A stretch of DNA of 64,000 nt from DASXRA01 sp036502575 (GCA_036502575.1 DASXYL010000029.1:124001-188000); one strand, 5' to 3'. Positions 51,967-61,114 are shown, numbered from the stretch's first letter. The notes: generated from the letters alone by a model not told the origin. Made by a program: numbers and translations.

Positions 51967-52811
51967 CCGGCGCCGCAGTGTCCGCGCACGGACTCGTGCA
52001 CATCTACCGGCTCGAGGGCAACGACGTCGTGGCCCTGACCAGCGTCGACCTGGACGTCGCACCGGGCCAGATGGTGGGGCTGCTCGGACCGTCGGGCTCG
52101 GGCAAGTCGACTCTGTTGCGACTGCTCGCGGGCCTGCAACAGCCGAGCGCCGGCCGGCTGCGGGTGGGCTCGCACGACCTCACGGCGATCACCGACGCGG
52201 AGCTGAACCGGATGCGGGCGCTGGAGGTCGGCATCGTGCTGCAGGGCGCCGTGAACAACCTGCTGCCGTACCTGACGCCGGAGGGGAACGTGGCCTATGG
52301 GCAAGGCGAGGCCCGGCGCCGTCGACGCCCCGATCTCGCATCGCCGCGCGAGGTGCTCGACCTGGTCGGGCTGGCCGACCAGGCCCGATCGCGACTGGTC
52401 GAGCTCACGCCGGGGCAGATGCAGCGACTCTCGGTGGCGGTGGGCATCGCGGCGCTGCCCGGGTTGTTGCTTGCCGACGAACCGACCAGCCAGCTCGACC
52501 ACGCCTACCGCGACGAGGTGCTCGATGCCATCACCGCGATCAACGCCGAGCTGAAAACGACCGTGATCACGGTGACGCACGACCCCGAGGTGGCGGCTCG
52601 GTTCCCGCGCACGATCACCATCCGCGACGGCCGGATCGGCAGCGAGGGACGCGACGGCGAGGAGTTCGCGGTCGTCGGGCGCGACGGTTCGGTGCAGCTG
52701 CCGCCCCATGTTCGCGAGCTGGTGCCGCCGGGCGCGCTGCTGCGGGTGCGGATCGACGGCGCCTCCGTGATCAGCCTGGAGCCGCTGGGCGACGCCGGGG
52801 AACCCCGATGA
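51963..52811 (+). CDS. ABC exporter ATP-binding protein with degenerate signature motif
   Basis: 282 residues. Walker A GPSGSGKST, Q-loop around VLQGAVNNLLPYL, Walker B LLLADEPTSQLD and H-loop ITVTHDPEV are intact, but the signature reads LTPGQMQR instead of LSGGQ. The C-terminal 60 residues (EGRDGEEFAVVGRDGSVQLPP) form an extra beta-rich extension. Its ATG overlaps the permease TGA. It probably dimerises with the second ATPase (52891-53556), giving one degenerate and one canonical nucleotide site. Membrane-associated, on the cytosolic side. Confidence 0.9.
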   Translation: MTGAAVSAHGLVHIYRLEGNDVVALTSVDLDVAPGQMVGLLGPSGSGKSTLLRLLAGLQQPSAGRLRVGSHDLTAITDAELNRMRALEVGIVLQGAVNNLLPYLTPEGNVAYGQGEARRRRRPDLASPREVLDLVGLADQARSRLVELTPGQMQRLSVAVGIAALPGLLLADEPTSQLDHAYRDEVLDAITAINAELKTTVITVTHDPEVAARFPRTITIRDGRIGSEGRDGEEFAVVGRDGSVQLPPHVRELVPPGALLRVRIDGASVISLEPLGDAGEPR

Positions 52812-52890
52812 GCGAGCATCGCAGCGAGGAACGAGCGAGGAGCGCAGCTCATCCCAGCGATGAGCGCTTGCGCGAAGAGCAGGTAAGCCG
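52802..52890. repeat. Dispersed repeat between the two ABC ATPase genes
   Basis: The gap contains GCGATGAGCGCTTGCGCGAA and then GAGC (52857-52880), matching 22041-22064 with a single mismatch, preceded by an imperfect internal repeat of the GAGCGAG/GCAGCGAGGA kind (52809-52850). It does not encode a protein and interrupts an operon that is otherwise tightly packed. It looks like an inserted member of a small repeat family. Confidence 0.6.
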
Positions 52891-53556
52891 ATGAACGACG
52901 CCGGGGTATTGCGGGCCACGTCGGTGAACGTGCGCTACCGAGACGTCGTCGCGATCCGTGACGTCACCCTCGAGGTGCGGCCCGGGCAGCTCGTGGCTGT
53001 CACCGGCCCGTCCGGGGCCGGCAAGACGTCGCTGCTGCACGCGCTCGCGGGCATCGTCACCCCGGCCGAGGGCGCGGTGAGCTGCGGTGGGCAAGAGGTG
53101 CGGCAACGAGCCGAGGCGGTCGAGCGGGGCATCGTGCTCATACCCCAGGGCAATGCCCTGGCCGCGGTGCTCACCGCGCTGGAGAACGTCGCTATGCCGC
53201 TCCTCGCCCGCGCGGCCCTGGTCCAGGGGGCGCGCGAGGCGGCGTTGGCGGCGCTCGCCGCCGTAGGTGTCGACGATGCGGCCGATCAGCTCGTCGACGA
53301 GCTCTCCGGCGGCCAACAGCAGCGCGTCGCCGTCGCCCGCGGCATCGCGCAGCAGGGGGTAGCGCTGCTCGCCGACGAGCCGACCAGCGAGCTGGACTCG
53401 GGCAACCGCACCCGGGTGATGGACGTCCTGACCTCGGAGGTGCGTCGCGGGGCGGCCGTCGTGATGGCCACCCACGATCCGGAGACCGCGGACCTGTGCG
53501 ACGCCGAGTTGCGGCTCGATGAGGGCGTCGCGACCTGGATCCGCGACGACCGCTAG
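52891..53556 (+). CDS. ABC exporter ATP-binding protein, canonical
   Basis: 221 residues. Walker A GPSGAGKTS, signature LSGGQQQRVAVARG, Walker B LLADEPTSELDS, H-loop MATHDPETA. Length and sequence fit MacB/LolD-type ATPases that pair with FtsX-like permeases. With the upstream degenerate ATPase it would complete an asymmetric exporter. The ATG is 80 bp after the first ATPase because of the repeat element, and its stop overlaps the convergent debranching-like gene by 3 bp. Confidence 0.92.
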   Translation: MNDAGVLRATSVNVRYRDVVAIRDVTLEVRPGQLVAVTGPSGAGKTSLLHALAGIVTPAEGAVSCGGQEVRQRAEAVERGIVLIPQGNALAAVLTALENVAMPLLARAALVQGAREAALAALAAVGVDDAADQLVDELSGGQQQRVAVARGIAQQGVALLADEPTSELDSGNRTRVMDVLTSEVRRGAAVVMATHDPETADLCDAELRLDEGVATWIRDDR

Positions 53557-55514
53557 TCGATCTCGACGCGCAGCCCGCTCGGCGCCCGGATCACGTCCGC
53601 CATCCCGTCGGCGGTGAGGTGCACATCGAGGCGCTCGCCGGCGACGCGCAGACCGTGCACGGTCAGTTCCCCGACCGGCGACGGGCGTAATGGCGCGAGC
53701 CGCAGCACCCCGTTCGGGACGTCCGGCCGCAACCCGAGCAGGCGGCGCAGCACCACGATCGCGGCCCCGGCCGACCAGGCCTGCGGCCGGCAGGCCGGCG
53801 GGTACGGCACCGGCGGGCCGTCCGCGGCCGGCGTCCCGGCGTACAGCTCGGGCAGCCGGTAGTCGAACGCGGCCGCGGCGGCGAGCAGGCCGGTGATCAC
53901 GCTCCGGGCGGCCGCCGCCGGCAGGGCGTCCAGCACGATGGCCGTGTCGTGCGGCCACACCGATCCGCAGTGGTAGCTCTGCGGGTTGTACCCGACCGAT
54001 GTGCTGGCCAGGGTGCGCAACCCGTACCCGCCGTCCATATCGGGGGCAGCCAAGCGGGCCGCCACGGCGGCCTCCTCGGCGTCGTCGAGCAGCCCAGTCC
54101 CGAGCAGGTGCCCGATGTTCGACGTGACGGTGTCAACCGGGCGGCCCCTTCCGTCGCCGCCGGCCAGGGCGATCGCGGGGTAGCCGTCGTCGGTCCAGAA
54201 CCGGGCCCGGAACCGGGCCGCGAGCGCGTCCGCCCACTCCCGCCACCGCTGCGCGCCCGGGCGGCCGAACGCGTCCAGCAGATCGCCGCCCTGCCGGGCG
54301 GCCGCGTAGGCGTACCCCTGTACCTCGCACAGCGCGATCGGAGGTGCGGCCAGGGCGCCGTCGCTGAACTGCACCGCGTCGGGGGAGTCCTTCCAACCCT
54401 GGTTGGCGAGCCCGCGGCCGGACGTATCGCGGTAGGAGACGAAATCCTCGGTGTCGCCCAGCCAGGCCAACGCCGCCTCGAGGTTGGGTAGCAGCGGCGC
54501 CACCTGGGCCGGCGGCAGGCCCCAACGCCACGCGTCGTGCAGCAGCGAGATCCACAACGGGGTCGCGTCGACCGTGCCGTAGTAGACGGGCGGCAGCGGG
54601 GCATCGAGGTCGGGTCGGCGGATCTCGTGCAGGATCTTGCCGGGCTGCTCACCGGTCGTGACGTCGGTCCGGGTGCCCTGGCGCCGGGCGAGCGTGCGCA
54701 GGGTGCCGGCCGCGAGGTCGGTGCCGAGCGGCAACAGCATCCGGGCGGCCCAGATGGAGTCCCGCCCGAACAGGGTGAGGTACCAGGGCACGCCGGCCCC
54801 GAGGAACCCGTCGTCCGGCGCGCCCGGATCGGCCAGCAGCAGCGCGTCCAGGTCGGCGACGCTCTGCGCGACCAGCGCCGCGAGCCGGCGGTCGTCGGCC
54901 TGCACCTCCGGGGCGGCGAAGGCGGGCCGCGTCGAGGCGATCACGACCGGCGCCCCCGAATCGCGGGCCACGACGGTAATGGTGAGCCGGAACGTCTCGC
55001 CGCGCTCGAGGTTGACCGGCCACTCGAGCCGGTCCGACCCGGGGTCGGCGTGCACGTGTACCTCCACGCCATCGGCCGACCAGGGCGGACCACCCGGAAC
55101 GACCGCGGTCGGCTCACCCGTCCGGATCGCCGCCATCGCGGCCAGATCGCAGCCGAGCTGTACAGCCAGTCGTGTGCGAACCGGCGTCCGGGCGTAGGTG
55201 GTGATCTCGATCCGTTCCTCGACCCCGTCGGCGACTACCCGCCGGACGCGCCGCACGAGCACCGTCGGGTCCGAGCCGCCGTCGCCGAGGCCGCGGGCGG
55301 TCGACACGAATCGGGCCGTGTCACCGGCGGCCGACGCCCGCAGCGGCGCCGGCTCGACCCCGTCGAGGGTCAGCACCATTCGCGACAGCATCCGCCGGTC
55401 GGCGACGTAGACGCCCTGAACGCCCTCGGCGCGGATCTGGCCGTCCGGTCCGGAGATAGCCTGGGCCGGCGCGCGCACGGCGCAGATCAGGTCGTGCAGG
55501 TAGGGCTGACGCAT
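53553..55514 (-). CDS. Glycogen debranching-like glycoside hydrolase (amylo-alpha-1,6-glucosidase family)
   Basis: 653 residues from the ATG at 55514. The N-terminal beta domain (about 1-225; EGVQGVYVADRRMLSRMVLTL) is the bacterial glycogen-debranching N domain. An (alpha/alpha)6 barrel follows, starting around GVPWYLTLFGRDSIWAARML. Motifs ANQGWKDSPDAVQF and QSYHCGSVWPHDTAIVL are typical of this group, with acids in the GRDS and GWKDS regions as catalytic candidates. It likely hydrolyses alpha-glucosidic bonds in a glucan or oligosaccharide. No signal peptide. Located away from glgX, between an ABC exporter and ligA. Confidence 0.88.
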   Translation of the reverse strand: MRQPYLHDLICAVRAPAQAISGPDGQIRAEGVQGVYVADRRMLSRMVLTLDGVEPAPLRASAAGDTARFVSTARGLGDGGSDPTVLVRRVRRVVADGVEERIEITTYARTPVRTRLAVQLGCDLAAMAAIRTGEPTAVVPGGPPWSADGVEVHVHADPGSDRLEWPVNLERGETFRLTITVVARDSGAPVVIASTRPAFAAPEVQADDRRLAALVAQSVADLDALLLADPGAPDDGFLGAGVPWYLTLFGRDSIWAARMLLPLGTDLAAGTLRTLARRQGTRTDVTTGEQPGKILHEIRRPDLDAPLPPVYYGTVDATPLWISLLHDAWRWGLPPAQVAPLLPNLEAALAWLGDTEDFVSYRDTSGRGLANQGWKDSPDAVQFSDGALAAPPIALCEVQGYAYAAARQGGDLLDAFGRPGAQRWREWADALAARFRARFWTDDGYPAIALAGGDGRGRPVDTVTSNIGHLLGTGLLDDAEEAAVAARLAAPDMDGGYGLRTLASTSVGYNPQSYHCGSVWPHDTAIVLDALPAAAARSVITGLLAAAAAFDYRLPELYAGTPAADGPPVPYPPACRPQAWSAGAAIVVLRRLLGLRPDVPNGVLRLAPLRPSPVGELTVHGLRVAGERLDVHLTADGMADVIRAPSGLRVEID

Positions 55515-55553
55515 ACCGGCATTCTGTCGGGTCGGCCAGGTAGGTTTCACGGC

Positions 55554-57704
55554 GTGACCGAGCCGAAGGTGGCGACCGCTGACGCGCGCGAGGAACACGC
55601 GCAGGTGAGCCAGACGATCGAAGAGGCGCGCTACCAGTACTTCGTCCTCGACACCCCTACGCTCAGCGACGCCGATTACGACGTCCTGATGCGGCGGCTG
55701 CAAGCGCTCGAGGACGAGTATCCGGATCTGCGCACGCCCCAGTCGCCGACTCAGACGGTCGGCGGCACATTCTCGACGCAGTTCACCGCGGTCGATCACA
55801 TCGAACGCATGCTGAGCCTGGACAACTCGTTCTCGATCGACGAGCTCATCGCCTGGGCGCACCGCGTCGAGCGTGATGCCGGGGTCGTCCCGGCCTACCT
55901 GTGCGAGCTCAAGGTCGACGGGTTGGCGGTCAATCTGCTCTACCGTGACGGGCGCCTCGTGCGCGGCGCCACGCGTGGTGACGGGCGTACCGGCGAGGAC
56001 ATCACCCCCAACATCCGCACCATCGAGGGCGTGCCGACGCGGCTGGCGGGCACTGGACGGTCAGCCGTACCGGGCGTGCTCGAGGTGCGCGGTGAGGTGT
56101 ACTTCCCGGTTGCTCAGTTCGAGGAGCTCAACGCGTCCCTGGTCGCCGCCGGCAAGGCGCCGTTCGCCAACCCCCGCAACACTGCGGCCGGGTCGCTGCG
56201 GCAGAAGGACCCGCGGGTGACGGCCAGCCGGAATCTGCAGCTGGTGCTGCACGGCGTCGGCCGCGTGGAGGGCGGGCCCACGATCAGCGCGCAGTCACAG
56301 TGGTACGAGGCGCTGCACGGCTGGGGCCTGCCGACGTCCACGCGCTATGAGGTGGTGCCCGACCTGACCGGGGTGCAGCGCTACATCGACTACTACGGCG
56401 AGCACCGCCACGACGTCGAGCACGAGATCGACGGTGTGGTGGTGAAGGTCGACGACCTGTCCCTGCAGCGTCGGCTGGGCTCCACCAGCCGGGCCCCGCG
56501 CTGGGCCATCGCGTTCAAGTACCCGCCCGAAGAGGTCAACACCAAGCTGCTCGACATCCGGGTGAACGTCGGGCGCACCGGGCGGGTTACCCCGTTCGGC
56601 GTGATGGAGCCGGTGAAGGTGTCCGGCTCGACGGTCGAGATGGCCACCCTGCACAACGCGTCCGAGGTCGAGCGCAAGGGCGTGCTGATCGGCGACACCG
56701 TCGTGCTGCGCAAGGCCGGCGACGTGATCCCCGAGATCGTCGGCCCGGTCGTGGCATTGCGCGACGGCAGCGAGCGACCGTTCGTCATGCCCACGAAGTG
56801 CCCCGAGTGCGGAACGAAGCTGGGCTACGAGAAGGAGGGCGACGCCGACCTGCGCTGCCCCAACACCCGCTCCTGCCCGGCCCAGCTGCGCGAGCGGCTG
56901 TTCCACCTGGCCGGGCGGGGCGGGTTCGACATCGAGGTGCTGGGCTACGAGGCGGCGGTGGCCCTGCTCGACGCCGGCGTGGTGCACGACGAGGGCGACG
57001 TGTTCGCCCTGGACGCCGACACGCTGCGCACCGTCGAGCTGTTCACCCGGGCGGCCAAGAAGACCGATCCCGAGGATCAGGTGCACGACGGGCGGGTGCT
57101 GTCGGCCAACGCCCAGCGGCTGCTCGACAACCTCGACGCCGCCAAGCACCGGCCGTTGTGGCGGGCGCTCGTGGCCCTGTCGATCCGGCACGTGGGGCCG
57201 ACCGCGGCGCAGGCGCTGGCCCGCTCGTTCCGGTCGCTGGATCGCATCGCGGCTGCCTCGGCCGAGGAGCTGGCCGCCGCCGACGGCGTGGGGCCGACCA
57301 TCGCCGACGCGATCCGGGAATGGTTCGACGTCGACTGGCACCGCGACATCGTCGAGAAGTGGCGGGCCTGCGGGGTCTCGCTGGCCGACGAGGCCGCCGA
57401 CGAGGGCCCCCGCCCGCTCGAGGGGCTCAGCATCGTGGTGACGGGGTCGCTCGCGTCGCATTCGCGCGACTCGGCCACCGAGGCGATCACGTCCCGGGGC
57501 GGCAAGGCGTCCGGGTCGGTGTCGAAGAAGACGGCGTTCGTCGTCGTCGGCGACTCGCCGGGCACCAAGCACGACAAGGCCGTGCAGCTCGGCGTCCCGG
57601 TACTCGACGACGCCGGCTTCGCGGTACTGCTCGACAAGGGCCCCGACGCCGCCCGCGAGGTCGCCCAGATCGGCCCGCCCGACCAGGACACCGCGCAGGA
57701 GTAG
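55554..57704 (+). CDS. ligA: NAD-dependent DNA ligase LigA
   Basis: 716 residues from the GTG at 55554. Ia domain, then adenylation domain with CELKVDGLAVNLLYRDGRLV (AMP-binding K120). An OB fold follows, then the four-Cys zinc finger CPECGTKLGY and CPNTRSCPAQ, helix-hairpin-helix repeats (IRHVGPTAAQALARSF), and a BRCT domain at the end (LEGLSIVVTGSLASHSR, then GDSPGTKHDKA). It seals nicks in replication and repair. Starts 39 bp from the divergent hydrolase gene. Confidence 0.97.
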   Translation: MTEPKVATADAREEHAQVSQTIEEARYQYFVLDTPTLSDADYDVLMRRLQALEDEYPDLRTPQSPTQTVGGTFSTQFTAVDHIERMLSLDNSFSIDELIAWAHRVERDAGVVPAYLCELKVDGLAVNLLYRDGRLVRGATRGDGRTGEDITPNIRTIEGVPTRLAGTGRSAVPGVLEVRGEVYFPVAQFEELNASLVAAGKAPFANPRNTAAGSLRQKDPRVTASRNLQLVLHGVGRVEGGPTISAQSQWYEALHGWGLPTSTRYEVVPDLTGVQRYIDYYGEHRHDVEHEIDGVVVKVDDLSLQRRLGSTSRAPRWAIAFKYPPEEVNTKLLDIRVNVGRTGRVTPFGVMEPVKVSGSTVEMATLHNASEVERKGVLIGDTVVLRKAGDVIPEIVGPVVALRDGSERPFVMPTKCPECGTKLGYEKEGDADLRCPNTRSCPAQLRERLFHLAGRGGFDIEVLGYEAAVALLDAGVVHDEGDVFALDADTLRTVELFTRAAKKTDPEDQVHDGRVLSANAQRLLDNLDAAKHRPLWRALVALSIRHVGPTAAQALARSFRSLDRIAAASAEELAAADGVGPTIADAIREWFDVDWHRDIVEKWRACGVSLADEAADEGPRPLEGLSIVVTGSLASHSRDSATEAITSRGGKASGSVSKKTAFVVVGDSPGTKHDKAVQLGVPVLDDAGFAVLLDKGPDAAREVAQIGPPDQDTAQE

Positions 57705-57806
57705 CGCGGCGCAGTCGGCTCGGCGGTGCGGCGCGCCGCGATCACACGAAACCCATCTCCTGCGACGATGAAATTTCGGTATGTCGGTATTTGACGAGTT
57801 GGGATC

Positions 57807-59753
57807 GTGAGCGCAACCACGCAACGGCGTTCGGGCCAATGGCTGGCCGGGCTGGACGGCCTGCGAGCCTTGGCGGTCGCTGCCGTCGTGGTGTTCCACT
57901 TCGCCCCGACGGTGCTGCCCGGCGGCTTCCTCGGCGTCGACCTGTTCTTCGTCATCAGTGGCTACCTGATCACCCGGATGCTGCTGGCCGAGATCGACGC
58001 GACGGGACGCATCTCGGCGCGCGACTTCTACCTGCGCCGTATCCGCCGGCTGCTGCCGGCCGTCGTCACCCTGCTGATCGTCACCGCGACAGCGAGCGCG
58101 CTGCTCTGGCGCGACGAGCTGCCGACCATGCGCGGCGGGGTGCTGTCCAGCCTCGGCTACGTGACGAACTGGTGGCTGATCGGCGGTCACCAGTCGTATT
58201 TCGTGGCCTCCGGACGTCCCTCGATGGTGCAGCACCTGTGGTCGCTGGCCATCGAGGAGCAGTTCTACCTGATCTGGCCGGTGGCGCTGGTGATGATCGC
58301 CGGCGCGTTCCTGACCTGGCGGCGCGTCGACGCCCGCCCGCCCGCGGTGTTGGCGGCGGGGCGGCTGTACCGCATCGCCGGAGTCGCCACCGGCTTGGCG
58401 CTCGTGTCGACGCTGGCCATGGCGTTGTTGGCGATTCGCTCGGACGTCCCGTACGGCGCCGACTCGGGACGCGTCTACTTCGGCACCGACACGCACGCGA
58501 TGGGGCTGCTGCTCGGCAGCGCCGCGGGCGCCCTCGCCACCCGCGGAACCCTGCCGTTCGCCCGCCGACGTCCGCTGCTGCGGGGCGCGTTCCTCACCGA
58601 TCTGGCCGCCGTGATCGCCCTGATCGTGCTGATCCGGATCGTGACCAGCGTCGACGAGTTCGCGCCGTGGCTCTACCGGGGCGGGTTCCTTGCGGTCAGC
58701 GCGTTGTGCGTCGTGGTCGTGGCGGCGGCGCCGCGGCCGGCGAGCGTGGTCGGCTGGCTGCTCGACCGGGCCCCGCTGCGCTGGCTGGGCAGCCGGTCCT
58801 ACTCGATCTACCTCTGGCACTGGCCGGTGGCCGTCGTGACGCGGCCGGATATCGACCTGGCGATGTCGGGCTGGCACCTGTTCGCGCTGCGGACGGCGGT
58901 CACGATCGGTCTCGCCGAGGCGAGCTTCCGCCTGGTCGAGGTGCCGTTCCGCGTCGGCGGCGTCCGCGCGGTCGTGCGCGCCTGGGGCTGGCCGCGACTG
59001 TCGCGCACGGCCCGGGCTCGCGTAGCGCCGGCCGCGTTGGCCGGCGCGTTCGTGATCGCCGGCTCGCTGATCTCGGTGTTCGTGTACACCACCCCCCGCC
59101 CGGCGCTGGCCGCCGCGCCCCGATCGCCCGCCCCGCCGCCGTCCACCACCGCGACACCGAGTCGGGCCGCCGCGTCGGCCAAGCCGGCCGCGCCGAAGCC
59201 AGCCGCGCCCAAGCCGGCGGCGCACCGGCCGGCGCCGCGACCCGCCGGCAGCGTCGCGCCCCGCAAACCGGCCAAGCCCGTCCCGAAGCCGGTCGTCAGT
59301 GCGTTCGGCGACTCGGTGATGCTCGGCGCGACGCCCGATCTGGCCGCCACTATCGCGCACCTGAATGTCTCGGCCGTCGAGGGACGCCAGGCTCGCGAGG
59401 TGTTCGCCGACATCGGCCGAAATCGTAAGGCCGGCGCGCTCGGCACCTGTGTCGTCATCCACACCGGCGACAACGGCATCATCTCGCCCGACGACCTGTC
59501 CTCGACGCTGAACTCGCTCGCCGATCGCGTCCGCGTGGTCGTCGTCACCGACCGGGTGCCCCGGGACTGGCAAGGCCCGAACAACGACATACTGCACGGT
59601 ACGGTCGGGCGTTTCCACAATGCCGTCCTGGTGGATTGGTACGCGATCTCCAACCGGCACAAGGACTGGTTCTACAAGGACGGCCTGCATCTGCGACCAC
59701 CCGGCGCGCAGGCCTACGCGGCCGCGATCGCGGCGGCCGTTCGAGCGGCATGA
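57807..59753 (+). CDS. Acyltransferase-3 family protein with C-terminal SGNH domain (OatA-like)
   Basis: 648 residues. The N-terminal half is the 10-helix acyltransferase-3 domain (GLDGLRALAVAAVVVFHFAP with the family His, then GVDLFFVISGYLITRML and SLAIEEQFYLIWP). A final helix at about 410-430 leads to a Pro/Ala/Lys-rich linker (repeats of KPAAP, residues 445-500). The C-terminal SGNH domain outside the membrane begins with AFGDSVMLGA (Ser), has HTGDNG, and ends with KDGLHLRPPG (Asp-His). It moves acyl groups across the membrane to an extracellular glycan, in OatA peptidoglycan. The specific acceptor here is unknown. Confidence 0.92.
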   Translation: MSATTQRRSGQWLAGLDGLRALAVAAVVVFHFAPTVLPGGFLGVDLFFVISGYLITRMLLAEIDATGRISARDFYLRRIRRLLPAVVTLLIVTATASALLWRDELPTMRGGVLSSLGYVTNWWLIGGHQSYFVASGRPSMVQHLWSLAIEEQFYLIWPVALVMIAGAFLTWRRVDARPPAVLAAGRLYRIAGVATGLALVSTLAMALLAIRSDVPYGADSGRVYFGTDTHAMGLLLGSAAGALATRGTLPFARRRPLLRGAFLTDLAAVIALIVLIRIVTSVDEFAPWLYRGGFLAVSALCVVVVAAAPRPASVVGWLLDRAPLRWLGSRSYSIYLWHWPVAVVTRPDIDLAMSGWHLFALRTAVTIGLAEASFRLVEVPFRVGGVRAVVRAWGWPRLSRTARARVAPAALAGAFVIAGSLISVFVYTTPRPALAAAPRSPAPPPSTTATPSRAAASAKPAAPKPAAPKPAAHRPAPRPAGSVAPRKPAKPVPKPVVSAFGDSVMLGATPDLAATIAHLNVSAVEGRQAREVFADIGRNRKAGALGTCVVIHTGDNGIISPDDLSSTLNSLADRVRVVVVTDRVPRDWQGPNNDILHGTVGRFHNAVLVDWYAISNRHKDWFYKDGLHLRPPGAQAYAAAIAAAVRAA

Positions 59754-59843
59754 TCGCGGTGGCCGTCCAGACGGCGAGATCGCTCCCGCGACGCCGTCCG
59801 ATTTGTCGCCCATCCGTGTCGGGTCGGGTGGCTTACCTCGCAC

Positions 59844-59984
59844 CTTTGCTCTGCCTACCTATACGCATCACCTCGGTTTACCTATAGGCATCACTTCGGT
59901 TGGCTGCGGAAGCACGCCGATGCCGGCTGAGCCCGCCCCGATGCGTACAGGTGACCCCGATGCGTATAGGTAAGCAGAGCAAAG
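59844..59984. repeat. 141-bp inverted-repeat element with four copies of a 13-bp core
   Basis: The outer arms, 26 bp each (59844-59869 and 59959-59984), are inverted copies with one mismatch. The core ACCTATACGCATC lies at 59858-59870 and again at 59881-59891 (ACCTATAGGCATC). The inverted core appears twice more at 59941-59953 (GATGCGTACAGGT) and 59959-59971 (GATGCGTATAGGT). The left copies extend to 22-bp direct repeats spaced 23 bp, the right to 19-bp repeats spaced 18 bp. It lies between the 3' ends of two convergent genes and codes for nothing convincing. A terminator, MITE-like element or protein-binding array is possible. Confidence 0.8.
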
Positions 59985-60032
59985 CAACGCAGGAAGAGTG
60001 TCGGACCCGGAGGTCGCAGCGTTACACCCGGC

Positions 60033-60698
60033 TCAGATCACGTTTTCGGCGCTGGCGCGGGTGACGCTCGCCGCGACTCCGGCCAGGTGGCGCAGCCGCA
60101 TCAGTTCGGCCGGCAGCCATCGCAGCGCCGGACGCCCGACCAGCAGCGCGCCGTCGTCGAGGGGAGCGACCGCCAGCTCGGTGCCGAGCCCAGACCAGTC
60201 GCGCGGCGCCCACGGCTCGTCGGCGTCGAGCAGCCGCGCCGGAAGGGGCGGCCACCACGGCACGCCGAGCTCGGTGATCTCCGGCGCCGCGGTACTGCGG
60301 GCGATGACCGGCGCGGTCTCATCCGTCGGAACGCCGAGCACGATCGACCAGCCGGCCCGGAAGATGCGCGTGACGCCGTCGGCGAGCACCTGCAGCGGAT
60401 CGTCGGCCCCGCCGGCGAGCCGGTCGAGCACCTCCAGCTCGCGGTGCGGGTCGATCGTCCCGGCGTAGGGGCGAATCGACTCGACCTCGACGCCCGGCAC
60501 CGAATCCGCCGCCGTTATCAGCGAGTCGGCCAGCCGGTCCGGCGGCAACTCGACGACCAGATCGTCGACGGCATGGTGGGCGCCGCGCTCGATGACGTCG
60601 ACGGAGGTGATGTCGGCGCCGACCCCGCCGAGGGCCGTGGCCACTGCGCCGAGAGCGCCCGGACGGTCCGGAAGCACCAGGCGCAGCAGGTAGAACAC
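60033..60698 (-). CDS. ACT-domain amino-acid-binding regulatory protein (Rv3013-like)
   Basis: 221 residues, GTG start. The N-terminal 75 residues are an ACT domain (LLRLVLPDRPGALGAVATAL, with DVIERGAHHAVDDLVVELP). The rest resembles a GNAT-like or degenerate second domain with GWSIVLGV and an Ala/Leu/Trp-rich end. ACT domains bind amino acids for allosteric control; no catalytic domain is visible. M. tuberculosis has an ACT protein (Rv3013) at the same position between ligA and gatC. It is divergent from gatC with 101 bp between the starts. Confidence 0.88.
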   Translation of the reverse strand: MFYLLRLVLPDRPGALGAVATALGGVGADITSVDVIERGAHHAVDDLVVELPPDRLADSLITAADSVPGVEVESIRPYAGTIDPHRELEVLDRLAGGADDPLQVLADGVTRIFRAGWSIVLGVPTDETAPVIARSTAAPEITELGVPWWPPLPARLLDADEPWAPRDWSGLGTELAVAPLDDGALLVGRPALRWLPAELMRLRHLAGVAASVTRASAENVI

Positions 60699-60799
60699 TC
60701 GACCAGCTTCCCGTATCCGTATGTCCGCAGAGTTAATGGGGCGCCCTTCAGCCTAATCCGCGCGACCGGTTTGCGCGGCGGCTCGTAGACTGCCCCATC

Positions 60800-61114
60800 G
60801 TGCCGGATGAATCGAGCAAGAACATCAGCCGGGCTGACGTCGCCCACCTCGCACGACTCGCGCGTCTCGCCGTGACCGAACAGGAACTTGACGTCTTCGC
60901 CGGGCAACTGGACGTGATTCTCGGCGCGGTGGCCCGGGTCGGCGAGGTCGCAGTCGCTGACATCCCGCCGACGTCGCACGCGGTCCCGATGACGAACGTG
61001 CTGCGTCCGGACGAGCTACGGCCTTGCCTGCCTCGCGAGGCGGTGCTGGCCGCGGCGCCGGCCGTCGAGGACAACAAGTTCCGCGTGCCGCGCATCTTGA
61101 GCGAGGAAGCATGA
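60800..61114 (+). CDS. gatC: Asp/Glu-tRNA(Asn/Gln) amidotransferase subunit C
   Basis: 104 residues from GTG. The helical N-terminus ISRADVAHLARLARLAVTEQ and the C-terminal ending NVLRPDELRPCLPREAVLAA fit GatC, the belt-like scaffold linking GatA and GatB. Its stop overlaps the gatA start by 4 bp. First gene of gatCAB, whose enzyme amidates Glu-tRNA(Gln) and Asp-tRNA(Asn). Confidence 0.95.
   Translation: MPDESSKNISRADVAHLARLARLAVTEQELDVFAGQLDVILGAVARVGEVAVADIPPTSHAVPMTNVLRPDELRPCLPREAVLAAAPAVEDNKFRVPRILSEEA

Noticed and set aside
56295..59843. 1182-residue open frame on the minus strand opposite ligA and the acyltransferase
   Set aside because: It is antisense to two well-recognised genes, is Arg/His/Gln-rich without any domain, and arises from third-position GC in the real genes.
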